Position numbers and translations under genes: made by a program. Shown piece after piece: positions 47,046-56,500 of a stretch of DNA of 64,000 nucleotides. Below the pieces are notes generated by a model. It searched no databases and was not told where the DNA came from. It saw only the letters and a program-made list of their open reading frames with translations. This DNA is from JAJPKK01 sp963702755 (lineage in GTDB: Bacteria > Pseudomonadota > Alphaproteobacteria > Rhizobiales > Xanthobacteraceae): positions 593,547 through 657,546 of the forward strand of contig CAVPDZ010000007.1 in the NCBI GenBank assembly GCA_963702755.1, given 5' to 3'. Position 1 is the stretch's first letter. Each line of letters starts with the position of its first letter.

Positions 47046-48260
47046 TCAGCCTTTCACAAGTGGACATCCCCCTTCGCTCAACGGTCGAAATGCTTCTGCG
47101 GCAGGGATCGTTGTTCTCAACTTGTAGAAGTCCCCGAAATATTTCGATTCAGCCGGTTTCTTTGCCTCGAAGAGATAGGAATCGTGGATATGCCGACCAT
47201 CCGCACGGACGATGCCCTTTCCGAACAACGGATCGTCCGTCGGCATTTCCTTCATCTTGGCGACAACTGCCCTGCCATCACCGTCAGCTTTCAATGCTTC
47301 AACGGCTTTGAGGTAATGGACGATGGCTGAATAGTTACCCGATTGGCCGCTCGTCGGTACCTTTCCAGGCCGATCTGCCTGCCATCGCTTCGTCCATGCT
47401 CGATTGTTGTCGTTCATGTCCCAGTACCAGTTGTCAGTGAAGACAAGACCCTGGGCCAGAGGCAAGCCAATGGCGCCGACGTCACCAACAGTCACCAAAA
47501 GACCCGCCAGGGTCTGACCGCCTTTGACGATACCGAACTCAACGGCCTGTTTGATCGCATTGACGGTGTCGCCGCCGGCGTTCGCAAGACCGATGACCTT
47601 GGCCTTTGACGCCTGAGCCTGCAGCAGGAAGGCGGAAAAATCGTTGGTATTGAGGGGATGTCGAACGCGGCCGAGCACCTTCCCGCCGCTCGCCTCCACC
47701 ACGGCCGCAGTGTCTCGTTCCAGCGCCTGCCCAAATGCATAGTCCGAGGTCAGGAAGAACCAGCTGTCGCCGCCGCTCTTGACCAAAGCGGACCCCGTTC
47801 CATGCGCCAAATTCCAGGTGTCGTAGGTCCAATGAATGGTGTTGGCGTTGCACTTCGACCCCGTCAGGTCCGACGTGCCTCCTCCGGAAACCAGGAATAC
47901 CTTGTTTTTCTGTCGCGCCGCTTCGCTGACTCCGAGAGCGACCGCCGAGTTCGGTACGTCGACGATCACATCAACTTGGCCGGTGTCGAACCAGGAGTTG
48001 GCGATGCTCACGCCGACGTCGGCCTTGTTCTGGTGATCGGCGTAAACGATCTCGACCTTCATTCCCTTGCTCGCGGGATTGAAGTCTTCGACCGCAAGCT
48101 TTGCGGCAGCAACGGAACCGGCGCCGGTGAGGTCTGAATACAAGCTGGTCATGTCGGTCAAAATGCCGATCTTGACCACGCCGTCCGTATACTGAGCGTG
48201 CGCCGAACCGCACGCCAGGCTAAGGCTGACGATCAATAAAATCTTGAGACGCCGTTTCAT
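47046..48260 (-). CDS. LivK-type ABC transporter substrate-binding protein (orphan)
   Basis: 404 residues with signal peptide (LIVSLSLACGSAHAQY). Type 1 fold text: VKIGILTDMTSLYSDLTGAG, VFLVSGGGTSDLTGSKC, FFLTSDYAFGQALERDTA. No permease or ATPase is adjacent. It belongs to the subgroup often seen with aromatic or C1 metabolism. It is divergent from an MFS gene, and a 15-bp-period operator-like array lies in the gap. Confidence 0.9.
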   Translation of the reverse strand: MKRRLKILLIVSLSLACGSAHAQYTDGVVKIGILTDMTSLYSDLTGAGSVAAAKLAVEDFNPASKGMKVEIVYADHQNKADVGVSIANSWFDTGQVDVIVDVPNSAVALGVSEAARQKNKVFLVSGGGTSDLTGSKCNANTIHWTYDTWNLAHGTGSALVKSGGDSWFFLTSDYAFGQALERDTAAVVEASGGKVLGRVRHPLNTNDFSAFLLQAQASKAKVIGLANAGGDTVNAIKQAVEFGIVKGGQTLAGLLVTVGDVGAIGLPLAQGLVFTDNWYWDMNDNNRAWTKRWQADRPGKVPTSGQSGNYSAIVHYLKAVEALKADGDGRAVVAKMKEMPTDDPLFGKGIVRADGRHIHDSYLFEAKKPAESKYFGDFYKLRTTIPAAEAFRPLSEGGCPLVKG

Positions 48261-48278
48261 TTGACCTCCCCAGGATTT

Positions 48279-48320
48279 GCGTTAATCCGCGTTGCGTTAA
48301 TTCGCAAAGTGTTAATTCAC
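48279..48320. promoter_or_regulatory. Triple palindrome array at 15-bp spacing between divergent genes
   Basis: Three copies of a 12-mer with inverted ends: GCGTTAATCCGC (48279), GCGTTAATTCGC (48294) and GTGTTAATTCAC (48309). They start exactly 15 bp apart. Each has the form GYG-TTAATY-CRC. They lie between the LivK-type gene and the MFS gene, before the likely MFS start at 48339. Such regular dyads are typical of repressor operators. Confidence 0.6.
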
Positions 48321-48338
48321 AACGGCGCCGTCCTCTTT

Positions 48339-49767
48339 ATGGGACTTGCGCGCCACGGTAATCAGGTTCATCCGCAGCGATTGTCGAGATCGAGATGCAG
48401 TAGCTCCAAATCATTGCACGCCGGCGCGACAAGCGACTTCAGGCCGGTGCTGATCGCGTGCTGTCTCGCCATGCTCTCGGTCGGGGATAATAGCACGGCG
48501 ATCATGGCGGCGTTGCCCGCGATGACGAGCACTCTGCAGCTTGGTCCCGCCGAGGTCGAGTGGGTCGTCAACGCCTACCTGCTGGCGGCCGCGGTCTTCA
48601 TCATTCTTGGCGGCGACGCAGCGGATCAGTTCGGGGCACGATATTCGTCGACTGTCGGCATCGGCTTGTTTGCTCTGGCCTCGTTGCTCATCGCCATAGC
48701 GCCCGTCGGGATGATGGTGGTCGGTGCGCGTGCCCTGCAGGGGCTCGGTGCCGCCTTCGCCGTATCCGGCACGCTTGCCGCGGTGACCGAAGCCGCGCCG
48801 GAATCAAAGCGGGCGGAGGCAATCGGCGCCTGGACCGGTTTCCTGATGCTCGGTTTCAGCATCGGTCCGCTGGTGGGCGGGATCATTACGCACTACGCCG
48901 GATGGCGCTTCAATTTTTGGCTGAACGTTGTTGCCATGGTGCCCGCAGCGCTGATGCTGTGGCTGCATCCTGCAATCCGAGAGCGTCGCACGAAGGCGAC
49001 GGACTGGGTGGGGCTCGGCGTGCTCGCCGTCTTCATGGTGTCGCTGATTTCTGGGTTGCAGGCGTTGGCGCGTTTCGGTTCGGCGCCGCAGGTCGCAATC
49101 ATCGCGCTCGCGTTGGCAATATTCGCTTTCGTCATCCTGATTTGGACGGAGCGACGGCATCGTCAGCCCCTCGTCGACTTCGGTCTGTTTTCAAATCGAA
49201 ATTTTGCCGTCGCCTCCGGCCTGGGCTTTCTCCTCATGTTCGACATCATGACGCTCCTCCTCTACTACAATTTGTTTGCGCAGGCGCCGGACGGCCTTGA
49301 TATGTCCGCCGTTGCCGCCGGCCTTTCTCTCATGCCGCTCTCCGTCGCGCTGTTCGGTTTCGCGCGATTGGCACCCCGGCTCGGAACGGCCGTCGGTCTG
49401 CGGCGGATGCTGATCGGCGGATCGCTTCTTCTTGCTCTTGGCTGTGCGATCGCCTGGGCGTCGGGCGCGCGCGCCCCCGAGGTCGAGGCGAAGTTCGCGA
49501 TGCTGATGCTCGGCCTTTTTGTATCCGGTGCCGGGATCGCGCTGCCCTACGCCTCGGCGCCGCGCGTCGGCTTGGCGTCGTTGCCGCAGACGCAGGCGGG
49601 CAAGGGCTCCGGCATCCTCAACTCATGCAGCTTTCTCGGCGGAACCGTCGGGGTCACCTGCGGGGGGATCGTGTTCAAGCTGGCGCGGGTTCTCCGGCGT
49701 GCTCGTGATGTTGGGTCTTTCCGCGCTCGTGAGCGCGGCCCTCTGCCTGCGGCTGCGAGCCGTGTAG
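48339..49767 (+). CDS. MFS transporter (DHA2-like), one frameshift near the 3' end
   Basis: About 476 residues after correction. Motif A-like text and membrane segments run from VLIACCLAMLSVGDN through WVVNAYLLAAAVFIILGG (with D and R of motif A in GGDAADQFGAR) to the C-terminal helix. The break is near 49685: GGCGCGGGTTCTCC has one extra base; otherwise the text continues FKLAGFSGVLVMLGLSALVS and stops at 49767. ATG 48339 is preferred over an upstream ATG at 48261 because that extension merely translates the operator-like array. Likely an efflux or uptake pump with 12-14 helices. Confidence 0.82.
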
Positions 49768-49971
49768 ATCGTGAGCGGCCGGGTCACTCGAACACCCCGC
49801 TCGCGTCAGGCCCGTAAACCGTGTAACCTCAGTCGCGAGCTGCCAGCGGGACGTGCCGACCTCCTGTGAATTACAGGCAGCGCTAGTGCCCACGGCGGGC
49901 ATTTCCTTTTCAGCCTATCCGCGCGCCGCATTAGCCGGTCGCAATTACAACTTTGGTGATGGGAGGGCGGA

Positions 49972-50839
49972 ATGTCATTTCAACATTCCTTTGGCTCGAT
50001 TACAGTCGCTTCACTCCTGATATTTTGCTTCTGCGACGTTCCCAATGCGCAAGACATGTCGAAATATCCCGATTGGTCTGGTCAATGGAAAACAGCAACG
50101 AGCCCGCTGGCACAGGTTGCCTTTGGAGCGCAGTGGGACCCGACGAAACGGGGTGGCCCAGCGCAACAAGCTCCCCTGACTTCCAGAGTATCAAGCGCGG
50201 TTCGAGGCTAATCTTCGCGATCAAGCCGCCGGTGGACCGGGAGACGAGCGACATGGCTTTTGCCTTCCGCTCGGGATGCCGCGGATGATGACCGTCGTGT
50301 ATCCGATGGAAATCGTGATCACCCCGAAGACCACATACATCTTGCAGGACAATAGCGAACCCCGTCGCATTTTTACTGACGGAAGACCATGGCCCAAAGA
50401 GATCGAGCCGTCCTTCTCTGGGCTGTCGTTAGGTCAGTGGACCGACAAGGATGCCGATGGCCGATATATGACGCTTGAAGTTGAGACCCGAGGGTTCAAG
50501 GGGCCGCGCACTTTTGAAAGTAGCGGACTTCGGCTGCATGACGATAATCAAACCGTCATCCAGGAGCGCATCCATCTCGACCCGGCGGACAAGAACACGC
50601 TGATTGACGAGATCACGACCATAGATAGCGCGTTGACCCGCCCGTGGACGGTCATCAAGAGATATGGCCGCAATCCTGACCCGGCACCGATCTGGCACTT
50701 CAACGAATGTTCCGAGAACAATCCGCTCGTTCGAGTAGGCAATGAGGCCTACTACGTAAATGGCGAGGGCTTCCTGATGCCGGTCAAGAAAGGTCAGCAG
50801 CCGCCGGATTTGCGATACTTCAAGCAAGCCGTCAAATAG
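49972..50839 (+). CDS. Secreted hypothetical protein, one frameshift
   Basis: Corrected length is 288 residues. A signal peptide (LLIFCFCDVPNAQDM) leads to YPDWSGQWKTATSP; the second part starts DQAAGGPGDERHG and PLGMPRMMTVVYPMEIVITP, then TLEVETRGFKGPRTFESSG and a C-terminal PPDLRYFKQAVK. The frame break is at about 50185, where TTCCAGAGTATC has one extra base. This looks like a family of unknown function common in alphaproteobacteria and in soil metagenomes. I cannot name a role. Confidence 0.65.
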
Positions 50840-50978
50840 GATTGGCTGCGGCCAAGTCGAGAGTTTGCGCGAAGTTTCGTTCTTGCAGTGGCGCGCCCGA
50901 AGAAATGCGAACTCCTGACCCCCAGATTTGTAGTCTGAAGTAAGATATTGATTTGACTATATAATTCTTAAAACCGGC

Positions 50979-53552
50979 ATGAAAAACCGTCACGGTAAGT
51001 CAATGAGTTGTCAGGGGAGTTGCAAACCAGTTCGCAAGAGTTGGCGCCGCCAAAAGAACATGCACGCCTTCGTCGTTGATCTCGACGTGCGCGTAGATGA
51101 GGACACTGGCGAGGCCTTCACCATCGAGGGACTGCTGGCGTGCCTGGCGCAGGAGCTTGGCGCGCCATTGCCCGAGCCGACCGTGACGTCGGTCACGCCG
51201 AGCGGCGGGCGGCATGTCTTCGTCGATCCGCGGATGATGGATTGGCCGAAGAAACCGAGTCGGCAAGGAAGCACTGCTTGAGCATATCGATATCCGCTCG
51301 ACGGGCGGTTACGTCATCGTGCCGCCGTCCGTGCGCGCCGACGGCAAGGCCTATGAATGGATGCACTCGCCGCGCTCCACGGCGGTAGCAGCTGCGCCAG
51401 AGGCGTTGATCGATTGCGCGAAATTCGGCGCGGCCGCTGGGCAGACCAGCGCGCGACAGCGCGCGAGAAAACGTCGCCGGCCATAGCCCGCGAAGACGGG
51501 AGTGAACGCCCTAATGGGCCGGCGGCCGCTCGATCTTCGCTGCCGAGCGGAGTCCATAGCCCGTCGCAGATGGGCGTAAACGCCCTTAATGAGACCTTGG
51601 CTCGGTACGGGCTCGCAGCTTTCGACGCCGAGATAGAGAGCGTGAAGTCGGCGCCAAAAGGGCGCGCGCAATGACACCATCAGCGCCAGCGGCATCAAAC
51701 TTGGAAGCCTGGTGCACATCGGCGCCTTCTCCGCGGCCGATGTCATCGCGGCGCTGACGAGGGCATCGCGAAGACCTGGCCGAATTTTCCCAAGACCCGC
51801 AACTCGATTGCGAGCGCGGTGAAGAAGGGCGCGGCGGACCCCCGGGATCTGCAGTTTGACCGTGATATCCACTGCCGTCGCTCGACGATTATGGGATCAC
51901 GCGCGTCGTGAGCAGACCAGAGGCGGCGAACGTCGTCGTGTTTTCGAATGTGCGGCCGCTGACCATAGCCCGCGAAGACGGGCGTGAACGCCCTGATGGC
52001 GTCGAATACAATGAGGAGCGAGAGAGAGAGACTATCCGCGACATATGCGAGGACGACATACCAGCCGGACAGCCTCCCTCTCGCGGCGACGACGACGAAC
52101 AATCTGACGATGACGGGGAGGCGCCCGGCGGCGCCGCGAGATCGTTCGGGTTCACGCCGGAACTGCTCAATCGCAAATATTCGCTGGTGCTGCTCGGCAG
52201 CAAAGCGGTCGTGTTCATGGATCAGCCGGAGGCGCCGGCTGACGATCAACAGCGCGTGCTGACGCTCGATGCCCTCGGCATTTCGTTCGCGAACAAGTTC
52301 ACTGAGCGTCTGGGCCTCGGACGGCAAGGTCAAGGTCGTCACCTGGGCGAAGGCTTGGCTGCAATCTCCCAAGCGACGATCCTACAGCGGAGTGCAGTTT
52401 CATCCTAACCGGGACAACGCCGGCGGCACGCCGGGCTATCTCGATCTGTGGACCGGCTTTGCGCTCGCGCCGGCGAAGAAGCCGGACGCGCGCCGCTACG
52501 CGATCTTCCGCGATCACCTGCTCAACAACGTGTGCGCAGGCTTCGAAGATCGGCTCCAGTGGGTGTTCGGATTCTTTGCTCACATCGTGCAGCGGCCGCG
52601 CGAACGGCTCGGCACGGCGCTAGTGCTATGCGGCGGCATGGGTAGCGGCAAGACCAAGGTTGGCGAAGTCTTCGGCAAGCTGATCTCGCGCCATTATCTG
52701 CTCGTCGACAGCGCTCGGTATGTGACGGGCAACTTAGACGCTCATATGGCGTCGTGCCTGTTGTTGCAGGCTGACGAGGCGGTGTGGGCGGGCGAGCAGG
52801 CCGTTGAAGGCCGGCTCAAAGGCCTCATCACCGCGCCGGTCCAGCAGATCGAGGCGAAGGGCGTCGATCCGATCGCTGCCCAACTATCTGCGGCTCGTCA
52901 TGACCTCGAATGAAGAATGGGTCGTGCCGGCCGGCAAGGACGAACGTCGCTTCACGGTGCTCGACGTCGATCCGCGCTGCGCGCAGAACCACCAATACTT
53001 TAAGGAAATGGACGAGGAGCTGGCAGCTGGGGCCAAAGGCGACACCGGCTATTCGCATCTCCTTGCTGATCTGCTCGCGTTCGATCTGGAGAGCGTCAAC
53101 CTGCGCCAGGTGCTGCGCACCGGCGCGCATGTTGCCGACACAAAGTCCGCTCGCTGGATGCGGTTGAAAGCTGCGCGGTTCTGAGTGTCTGCGCTCCGGC
53201 CGGTCAGGCGGCCGCGCGACCGATGGCCCTGCCGAGCTGCCGTGTGTGACGCTGTTCGACGGCTACGTCGCCGTCCCGAGAAGATCGGCATGCGGCGAAG
53301 CAGGAGGAAACGGACTTCGGCAGGTGGAGGCTGCGCCGGATGATGCCGAGCACGCGCCGCGCTGGCCATGCGGAGTCGCCGAGGATATGTGTGTGTGGCA
53401 TCCCAGGCGGGCTCGGTGTGCAGGCTGCCGGTGATCGCGAGGCGCGAGCCGCATTTTACGGCCTTGCTTGGCCAGGCGGCTCCTCTGGCCGTCGCTGGCG
53501 GAGGCGGCACCGGCGGGTGTAGTGCGACTCGCCGAACGTCAATCGCGACGTG
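50979..53552 (+). pseudogene. Prim-pol plus P4/DUF5906-type primase-helicase of a prophage-like element, multiply frameshifted
   Basis: Pieces in order, in shifting frames: prim-pol motifs FVVDLDVRVD and TSVTPSGGRHVFVDP, DIRSTGGYVIVPPS, a primase C-terminal helical part (IKLGSLVHIGAFSAADVIAAL), Walker A GGMGSGKTKVGEVFG, LLQADEAVWAG (Walker B region), and MTSNEEWVVPAGKDERRFTV, which is characteristic of phage/plasmid P4-type helicases. C-terminal remnants reach 53552. Breaks are seen near 51270, 51690-51760, 52310, 52880 and after 53180. The prim-pol N-terminus is missing. The gene once replicated a mobile element. Its start lies in an AT-rich junction at about 50.9 kb. Confidence 0.78.
51481..51998. 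repeat. Three copies of a hairpin-forming repeat inside the primase pseudogene
   Basis: CCATAGCCCGCGAAGACGGG followed by A/C-GTGAACGCCCT occurs at 51481, in a diverged form at 51554, and again at 51963. Each copy ends in a short hairpin GGGCG-TGAA-CGCCC. Unit length is about 36 bp and spacing is irregular (73 and 409 bp), so this is not a CRISPR. It resembles a small insertion-type repeat. Confidence 0.7.
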
Positions 53553-53597
53553 ACTCGACAAGTCAACTGTAAGGGAGCACCGCGAAGCGTCAAACCT

Positions 53598-53851
53598 GTC
53601 CTACCTGTCCTACCTCCGCTGTCGAGGTAGGACACCAAGAAGTGCCTGCGGCAGTCGGACATGTCCTACCTGTCCTACCTTTTTCGCCTCGCGCGCGAGG
53701 GCGCGCCGAGCCTAACGAGGAGCGCGCGATTTTTACGAGTGAACGTTGCGAAGGTAGGACAGGTAGGATAGCTGGGACAAATCAACGGAGACAAGGGTTT
53801 CCTGGACTACCTTCATTTTTGAAAGCTAGGACAAGGTAGGACAGGTAGGAC
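53598..53851. repeat. Iteron-like array of GTCCTACCT in both orientations (candidate replication origin)
   Basis: Forward tandem pairs GTCCTACCTGTCCTACCT at 53598-53615 and 53663-53680; reverse AGGTAGGAC at 53625-53633, a tandem pair at 53752-53769 (second copy one mismatch), and a tandem pair at 53834-53851; a one-mismatch copy AGCTAGGAC at 53824-53832. In all about 10 copies fall in 255 bp, with 9-bp periodicity in each pair and mirrored halves. The array is right after the primase-helicase pseudogene. No long ORF spans it convincingly. Confidence 0.75.
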
Positions 53852-54085
53852 ACGCCATCTGGAACAGATCCTAGCGCAAGTTGCGCGAAGGTCGGGACCT
53901 GGGAAAGGGGCGTCGGACGACGATAGTAGGTCGATACACTGGGCGGAAGCTAACCGCGCCTTTGAGTGATGCTCTGTTCAACAATCTCCGCGCAGCCTGA
54001 TGCAGGGCCCCGAGGCCGCGCGCGCCGCGCTGGCTCCTTGTCCAGCGCGGGGTTTAGTCGAGCTCTGAGCCCGCGAAAGATTGGA
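53852..54085. other. Stretch without a supported gene inside the element
   Basis: About 230 bp after the array. It is GC-rich and has no recognisable domain in any frame. It may be the end of the origin region or debris of small phage genes. Confidence 0.4.
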
Positions 54086-54247
54086 CCGAACGCCAAGGCT
54101 TCGAAATCTACTATCCGGTGCTGCACATGTTGCGCCCGGTGCCGCGCAAGCGACTACCGCACAAGCAGCGCAAGCCTGCGCGTCCGGGTGATGAGCGAGA
54201 AGGCCGTGCCGTTCTTTCCACGCTGTTTATTCACCCGGTTTGATCCG
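54086..54247 (+). pseudogene. Phage-type NusG N-terminal domain remnant
   Basis: Frame pieces QGFEIYYPVLHMLRPVPRKR and, after a shift, EKAVPFFPRCLFTRFD match the usual pattern of NusG-like transcription factors coded by Rhizobiales prophages (basic strand, then PLFPRYLF-type text). Only about 50 residues remain and they fall in two frames; the 3' part runs into the transposase fragment. This fragment supports a prophage origin for the region. No KOW domain is visible. Confidence 0.55.
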
Positions 54248-54263
54248 TCTCCGCCTTCACCGC

Positions 54264-54570
54264 CACGGTGTTCGCGCAAGACGACGCTGAGGCGCCAGCG
54301 CTCAGTGGCGCAAGATCGCCGATCAGCTGCGCCGGAAGCTGCCCAAGCCCGCCGCCATCCTGGCCGAGGCCGAGGCGGACGTGCTCGCCGACATGACGTT
54401 CCAGCGCAGTACCGCGCCAAGCTGCACTCAACCAATCCGCTCGAACGCGTCAACGACGAAATCAAGCGACGCACCGAGATGGTCGGCATCTTCCCCAACG
54501 AGGACGTCATCGCTCGACTCGTCGGCGCGATCCTGCTCGAACAGAACGACGAGTGGGCGCTCACACACTC
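54264..54570 (+). mobile_element. IS256-family transposase C-terminal fragment
   Basis: WRKIADQLRRKLPKPAAILA and EAEADVLADMTF are followed, after a frame change near 54405, by YRAKLHSTNPLERVNDEIKR, RTEMVGIFPNEDVIARLVGA and ILLEQNDEWAL. This is the conserved end of IS256/mutator transposases, including the last catalytic Glu region. The N-terminal two thirds and any intact terminal repeats are absent, so it is a dead remnant that probably truncated the NusG-like gene. Confidence 0.82.
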
Positions 54571-54599
54571 CCCGGGACGCGATCCTTTTAAATGCGGTG

Positions 54600-55916
54600 G
54601 CAAAATTGCGGCGCTAGCTGACAACTTTTGACTCCGCGATCTGACTCCCGGCGAATATGACTTCCCTCCCGGCATATGTCCGATCCGGCGGGCCGCTCGG
54701 CAAGCCACGCATCGCAGCACACGGCGAAGCCGGGTGGGAGCCGGACAAAGTCAACGCTAAGCGCGTCGAATTCCGGGGTCGTCTGTCCCGCTGTGATCTG
54801 TCCGAGATTTTCGCCGTGGGCGCCCGACGGGCATCTAGAATAGCACCGCGGAACATCGGCGAACCGGTTGGGCTGCTTTTTCAGCCCGTCAAGGATGCGA
54901 ACCGCCGCCTCCATTGCCACTGCATAAGCCGGAGCGTTCGCGCGATGGCCGCAAACAGAATAAGTGCAGCCTCATAAATCGCCATGGAATAGAAGCGCGC
55001 GCGGTTCTGGCCGATAGTATCCGCGGCAGGCGTCGTCGTCGGGCTCGGGCGTTACGACCTCGCGCTCGATGACGGCACGAATGGGCGCCTCGTCCTCGGT
55101 TTCACGGCGGCCGGCGCCGTCCGAGAAATTCGATTTGACCCTGACTAAGCTCGCCGCTCGCATTCTTGGGCTTCCCCCGAACTCACTCATTCACCACTTC
55201 CGGCACGAGCGGCAGCAGCAGAACAGGAGTCTCGCGATCGCCGGTACATGGATGTCTGTCGCAGCGACAATCACCGGAGTGTTTGTCTGGCGTTCTCACT
55301 TGGACACCGCGATGCTCGAACGAATAAGCAGTACAAGTGGAAACCGATGGCGTCGCATCTTCGTATTCCCACCGCGATTTCGATTGCGCGACGCCGCAAG
55401 ATCGTAACCATCGCCGGGATCTAGCTCGCCGAAGCCCATGATCATCTCCAGGTCCTTGCGCTCCAGCTGATCGAGGATCAAAGTCTACCCGAGGTGAAGT
55501 CAGTCGTACAAAGAGCCGCCGGCTTGAATCCCTTCCACATTTGACCTTGTGAGCGGCTGCCCCGCGCCGGCAGATGTTTGCATTTCCGCCCACGATGCAA
55601 GCAGCCAGTGTGCAAGATTACTGCCGTCGCCCAAATTGTGACGCGCCTGACGACCGATGGGACGTTGTCCTACGCAACAAGGATCAAACGATTACGCAAC
55701 AAGGATCAAACGATGATGTTCGGCAACTGAGGTCCGCCGACTCCCGGTAAACCTCCACGTCGCCGATCGCTTCGTTTATCGGGGGCCGTCTATCTGTAAG
55801 CTTCGTGCTATTTGGTGAGACTTGATCGTTTGATCCGAATCAACGCGGCGTTCTTGGCTGCGTTGTTGCATGACCGAGCCGGAGGCTGCACTTGGCCTTG
55901 GTCATGGAGTGCGCAG
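54600..55916. other. Degraded region without supported genes
   Basis: About 1.3 kb of overlapping short frames on both strands. Two minus-strand pieces look protein-like (RILDGLKKQPNRFADV near 54.86 kb and ILDQLERKDLEMIMGFGELD near 55.45 kb) and could be broken phage genes, but I cannot name them. A 22-bp tandem repeat is at 55671-55714. Confidence 0.45.
55671..55714. repeat. 22-bp tandem duplication with a nearby inverted half
   Basis: TACGCAACAAGGATCAAACG plus AT occurs twice with no gap (55671-55692 and 55693-55714). The reverse complement of its second half, ATCGTTTGATCC, lies at 55825-55836. The set sits at the right edge of the decayed element, upstream of the CBS gene. Confidence 0.8.
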
Positions 55917-56458
55917 ATGAGGGTCGGAGATTTCATGAGCACGCAGGTCATGACCGTTCGGCCCGACTCCCCGGTCAGGGACGCGGCTCGATTGATGTTG
56001 GAGCGCAATATCAGCGGCCTGCCGGTCGTTGACACAAGTGGCCGGGTGGTTGGCATCGTCACAGAACATGATCTGTTGCGGAGCCGGGCCAATGGCCCTG
56101 GATCGCAGCCGCCCCATTGGCTCCAGCTCATGATTGAGCGAGCCGAGATCGCGAAGGAATCTGCCCGCTTTCACGAAGCAAAGTCGAAGAGGTGATGACG
56201 CGTGATCCCCTGACGGTTACCAAGGATACTCCAATCGCGGAGGCTTGTCGCCTGATCGAGAAGCGGGGGATCAAGCGACTGCCGGTCGTCCGTGACGGGC
56301 AACTCGTCGGCGTTGTGGCACGTGCCGATCTTGTGCGCGCGCTCGGCATCGCCGTCGGCAAAATCAACCACGCAGACGAGCGCGCCGCACGCGCCGAGGC
56401 GCTGATGGCGAGCTTGCAGATGGAATCAATCATACGCCGGTCGCGTTCGCGCAGTTGA
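55917..56458 (+). CDS. CBS-domain pair protein, one frameshift
   Basis: Corrected length is 180 residues with two CBS motifs: MSTQVMTVRPDSPVRDAARL with GLPVVDTSGRVVGIVTEHDL, and MTRDPLTVTKDTPIAEACRL with RLPVVRDGQLVGVVARADL. The break is near 56180, where AAAGTCGAAG lacks one G; with it the linker reads AKVEEVMTRDP. CBS pairs bind adenine nucleotides and act as energy or stress sensors. Similar stand-alone CBS proteins are induced by stress in rhizobia. Confidence 0.85.
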
Positions 56459-56500
56459 AGGGCCGGCTCATTGGCGATGAGGCGAGGCGGTGTCGCGGCC

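Noticed and set aside
48261..48338. MFS protein starting at ATG 48261
   Set aside because: This would translate the palindrome array as a repeat peptide and place the start directly against the divergent gene; ATG 48339 fits better.
51481..51998. CRISPR array
   Set aside because: Only three diverged copies with spacing of 73 and 409 bp, and no cas genes.
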